A stretch of 64,000 nucleotides of DNA from Brucella rhizosphaerae. GTDB lineage: Bacteria > Pseudomonadota > Alphaproteobacteria > Rhizobiales > Rhizobiaceae. Position numbers and translations under genes: made by a program. The notes beneath the pieces are model-generated. The model was not told the origin of the DNA and did no database searches. It saw only the letters and a program-made list of their open reading frames with translations. Shown here in pieces: positions 63,986 through 64,000 of this stretch (position 1 is the first letter of the stretch; each line of letters starts with the position of its first letter). The stretch covers positions 186,001-250,000 of the forward strand of contig NZ_NNRK01000017.1 of assembly GCF_002252475.1 (NCBI RefSeq), given 5' to 3'.

Positions 63986-64000
63986 ATGACAGCTTTTCAC
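63986..64000 (+). CDS. Start of a B12-regulated gene (runs off the right edge)
   Basis: Only MTAFH is visible. AGCAGGAGTTGGTT precedes the ATG, and the riboswitch is 49 bases upstream. The product cannot be named; cobalamin biosynthesis or transport genes are usual. Confidence 0.55.

Noticed and set aside
1..64000. CRISPR array
   Set aside because: No regularly spaced direct repeats; the 15-base repeats at 1527-1618 are sRNA loops and the 50-base pair at 47941/48066 is a coding duplication.

Overview
The window reads as a piece of the main chromosome of an alphaproteobacterium of the order Rhizobiales, most likely Brucellaceae (Ochrobactrum/Brucella). The pointers are a PdhS-type PleC/DivJ-family histidine kinase, an Entner-Doudoroff operon ordered zwf-pgl-edd, class I lysyl-tRNA synthetase, a His tRNA with A73 and no encoded G-1, an alpha-r14-like small RNA, and short palindromic intergenic repeats typical of this group. 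This is inferred from protein families and motifs; no database search was possible. No prophage, insertion sequence, CRISPR array or rRNA operon is visible.

Layout. 1-1800: the 5' part of an MFS transporter, a GNAT acetyltransferase, then about 880 bases without a convincing gene but with several terminator-like hairpins and a clear triple-hairpin sRNA. 1800-7230: two ECF sigma/RskA-type anti-sigma pairs bracket a DUF4394 protein, an alpha/beta hydrolase and a fasciclin (FAS1) protein, probably one envelope-stress regulon. 7650-13240: a beta-oxidation operon (acyl-CoA dehydrogenase, thiolase, FadJ-type multifunctional enzyme) behind a LiuR-like palindrome. 13360-20720: an S24 repressor with a nuclease-like membrane protein, a TetR/EamA efflux pair with a clear operator, proline iminopeptidase, LysRS, TerB and an HD-domain remnant. 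21140-26090: a five-gene peptide-type ABC importer. 26090-34840: proC, two orphan envelope genes, folD, the Entner-Doudoroff operon and an SDR.

34900-48300: an HD hydrolase, an MdtG-like MFS pump facing a GntR regulator across a large palindrome, DUF1127, LysR, DUF523, DUF3088, a prephenate dehydrogenase-like enzyme, a Tat-targeted Hint-domain protein, PuuA/PuuB-like putrescine catabolism genes, an OXA-type class D beta-lactamase, a bestrophin channel and two overlapping small genes sharing a duplicated C-terminal tail. 48420-51370: isocitrate lyase diverging from its likely ScfR/RamB-type regulator. 51540-55810: a PotFGHI-type polyamine importer, which would feed the PuuAB enzymes. 55830-64000: AsmA, a candidate sRNA terminator, PdhS, tRNA-His, a small secreted protein, a small membrane protein, MgtC, a YdcH-like protein and a cobalamin riboswitch whose gene runs off the end.

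The strongest items for a second look are the anti-Shine-Dalgarno triple-hairpin sRNA (1517-1640) and its hairpin-dense neighbourhood, the paired sigma/anti-sigma locus, the Tat-exported stand-alone Hint protein, the duplicated-tail microprotein pair, and the 34-bp palindrome before the GntR gene. Most of the rest is ordinary core chromosome. Start codons were re-chosen by ribosome-binding sites and overlaps where the longest frame looked wrong.
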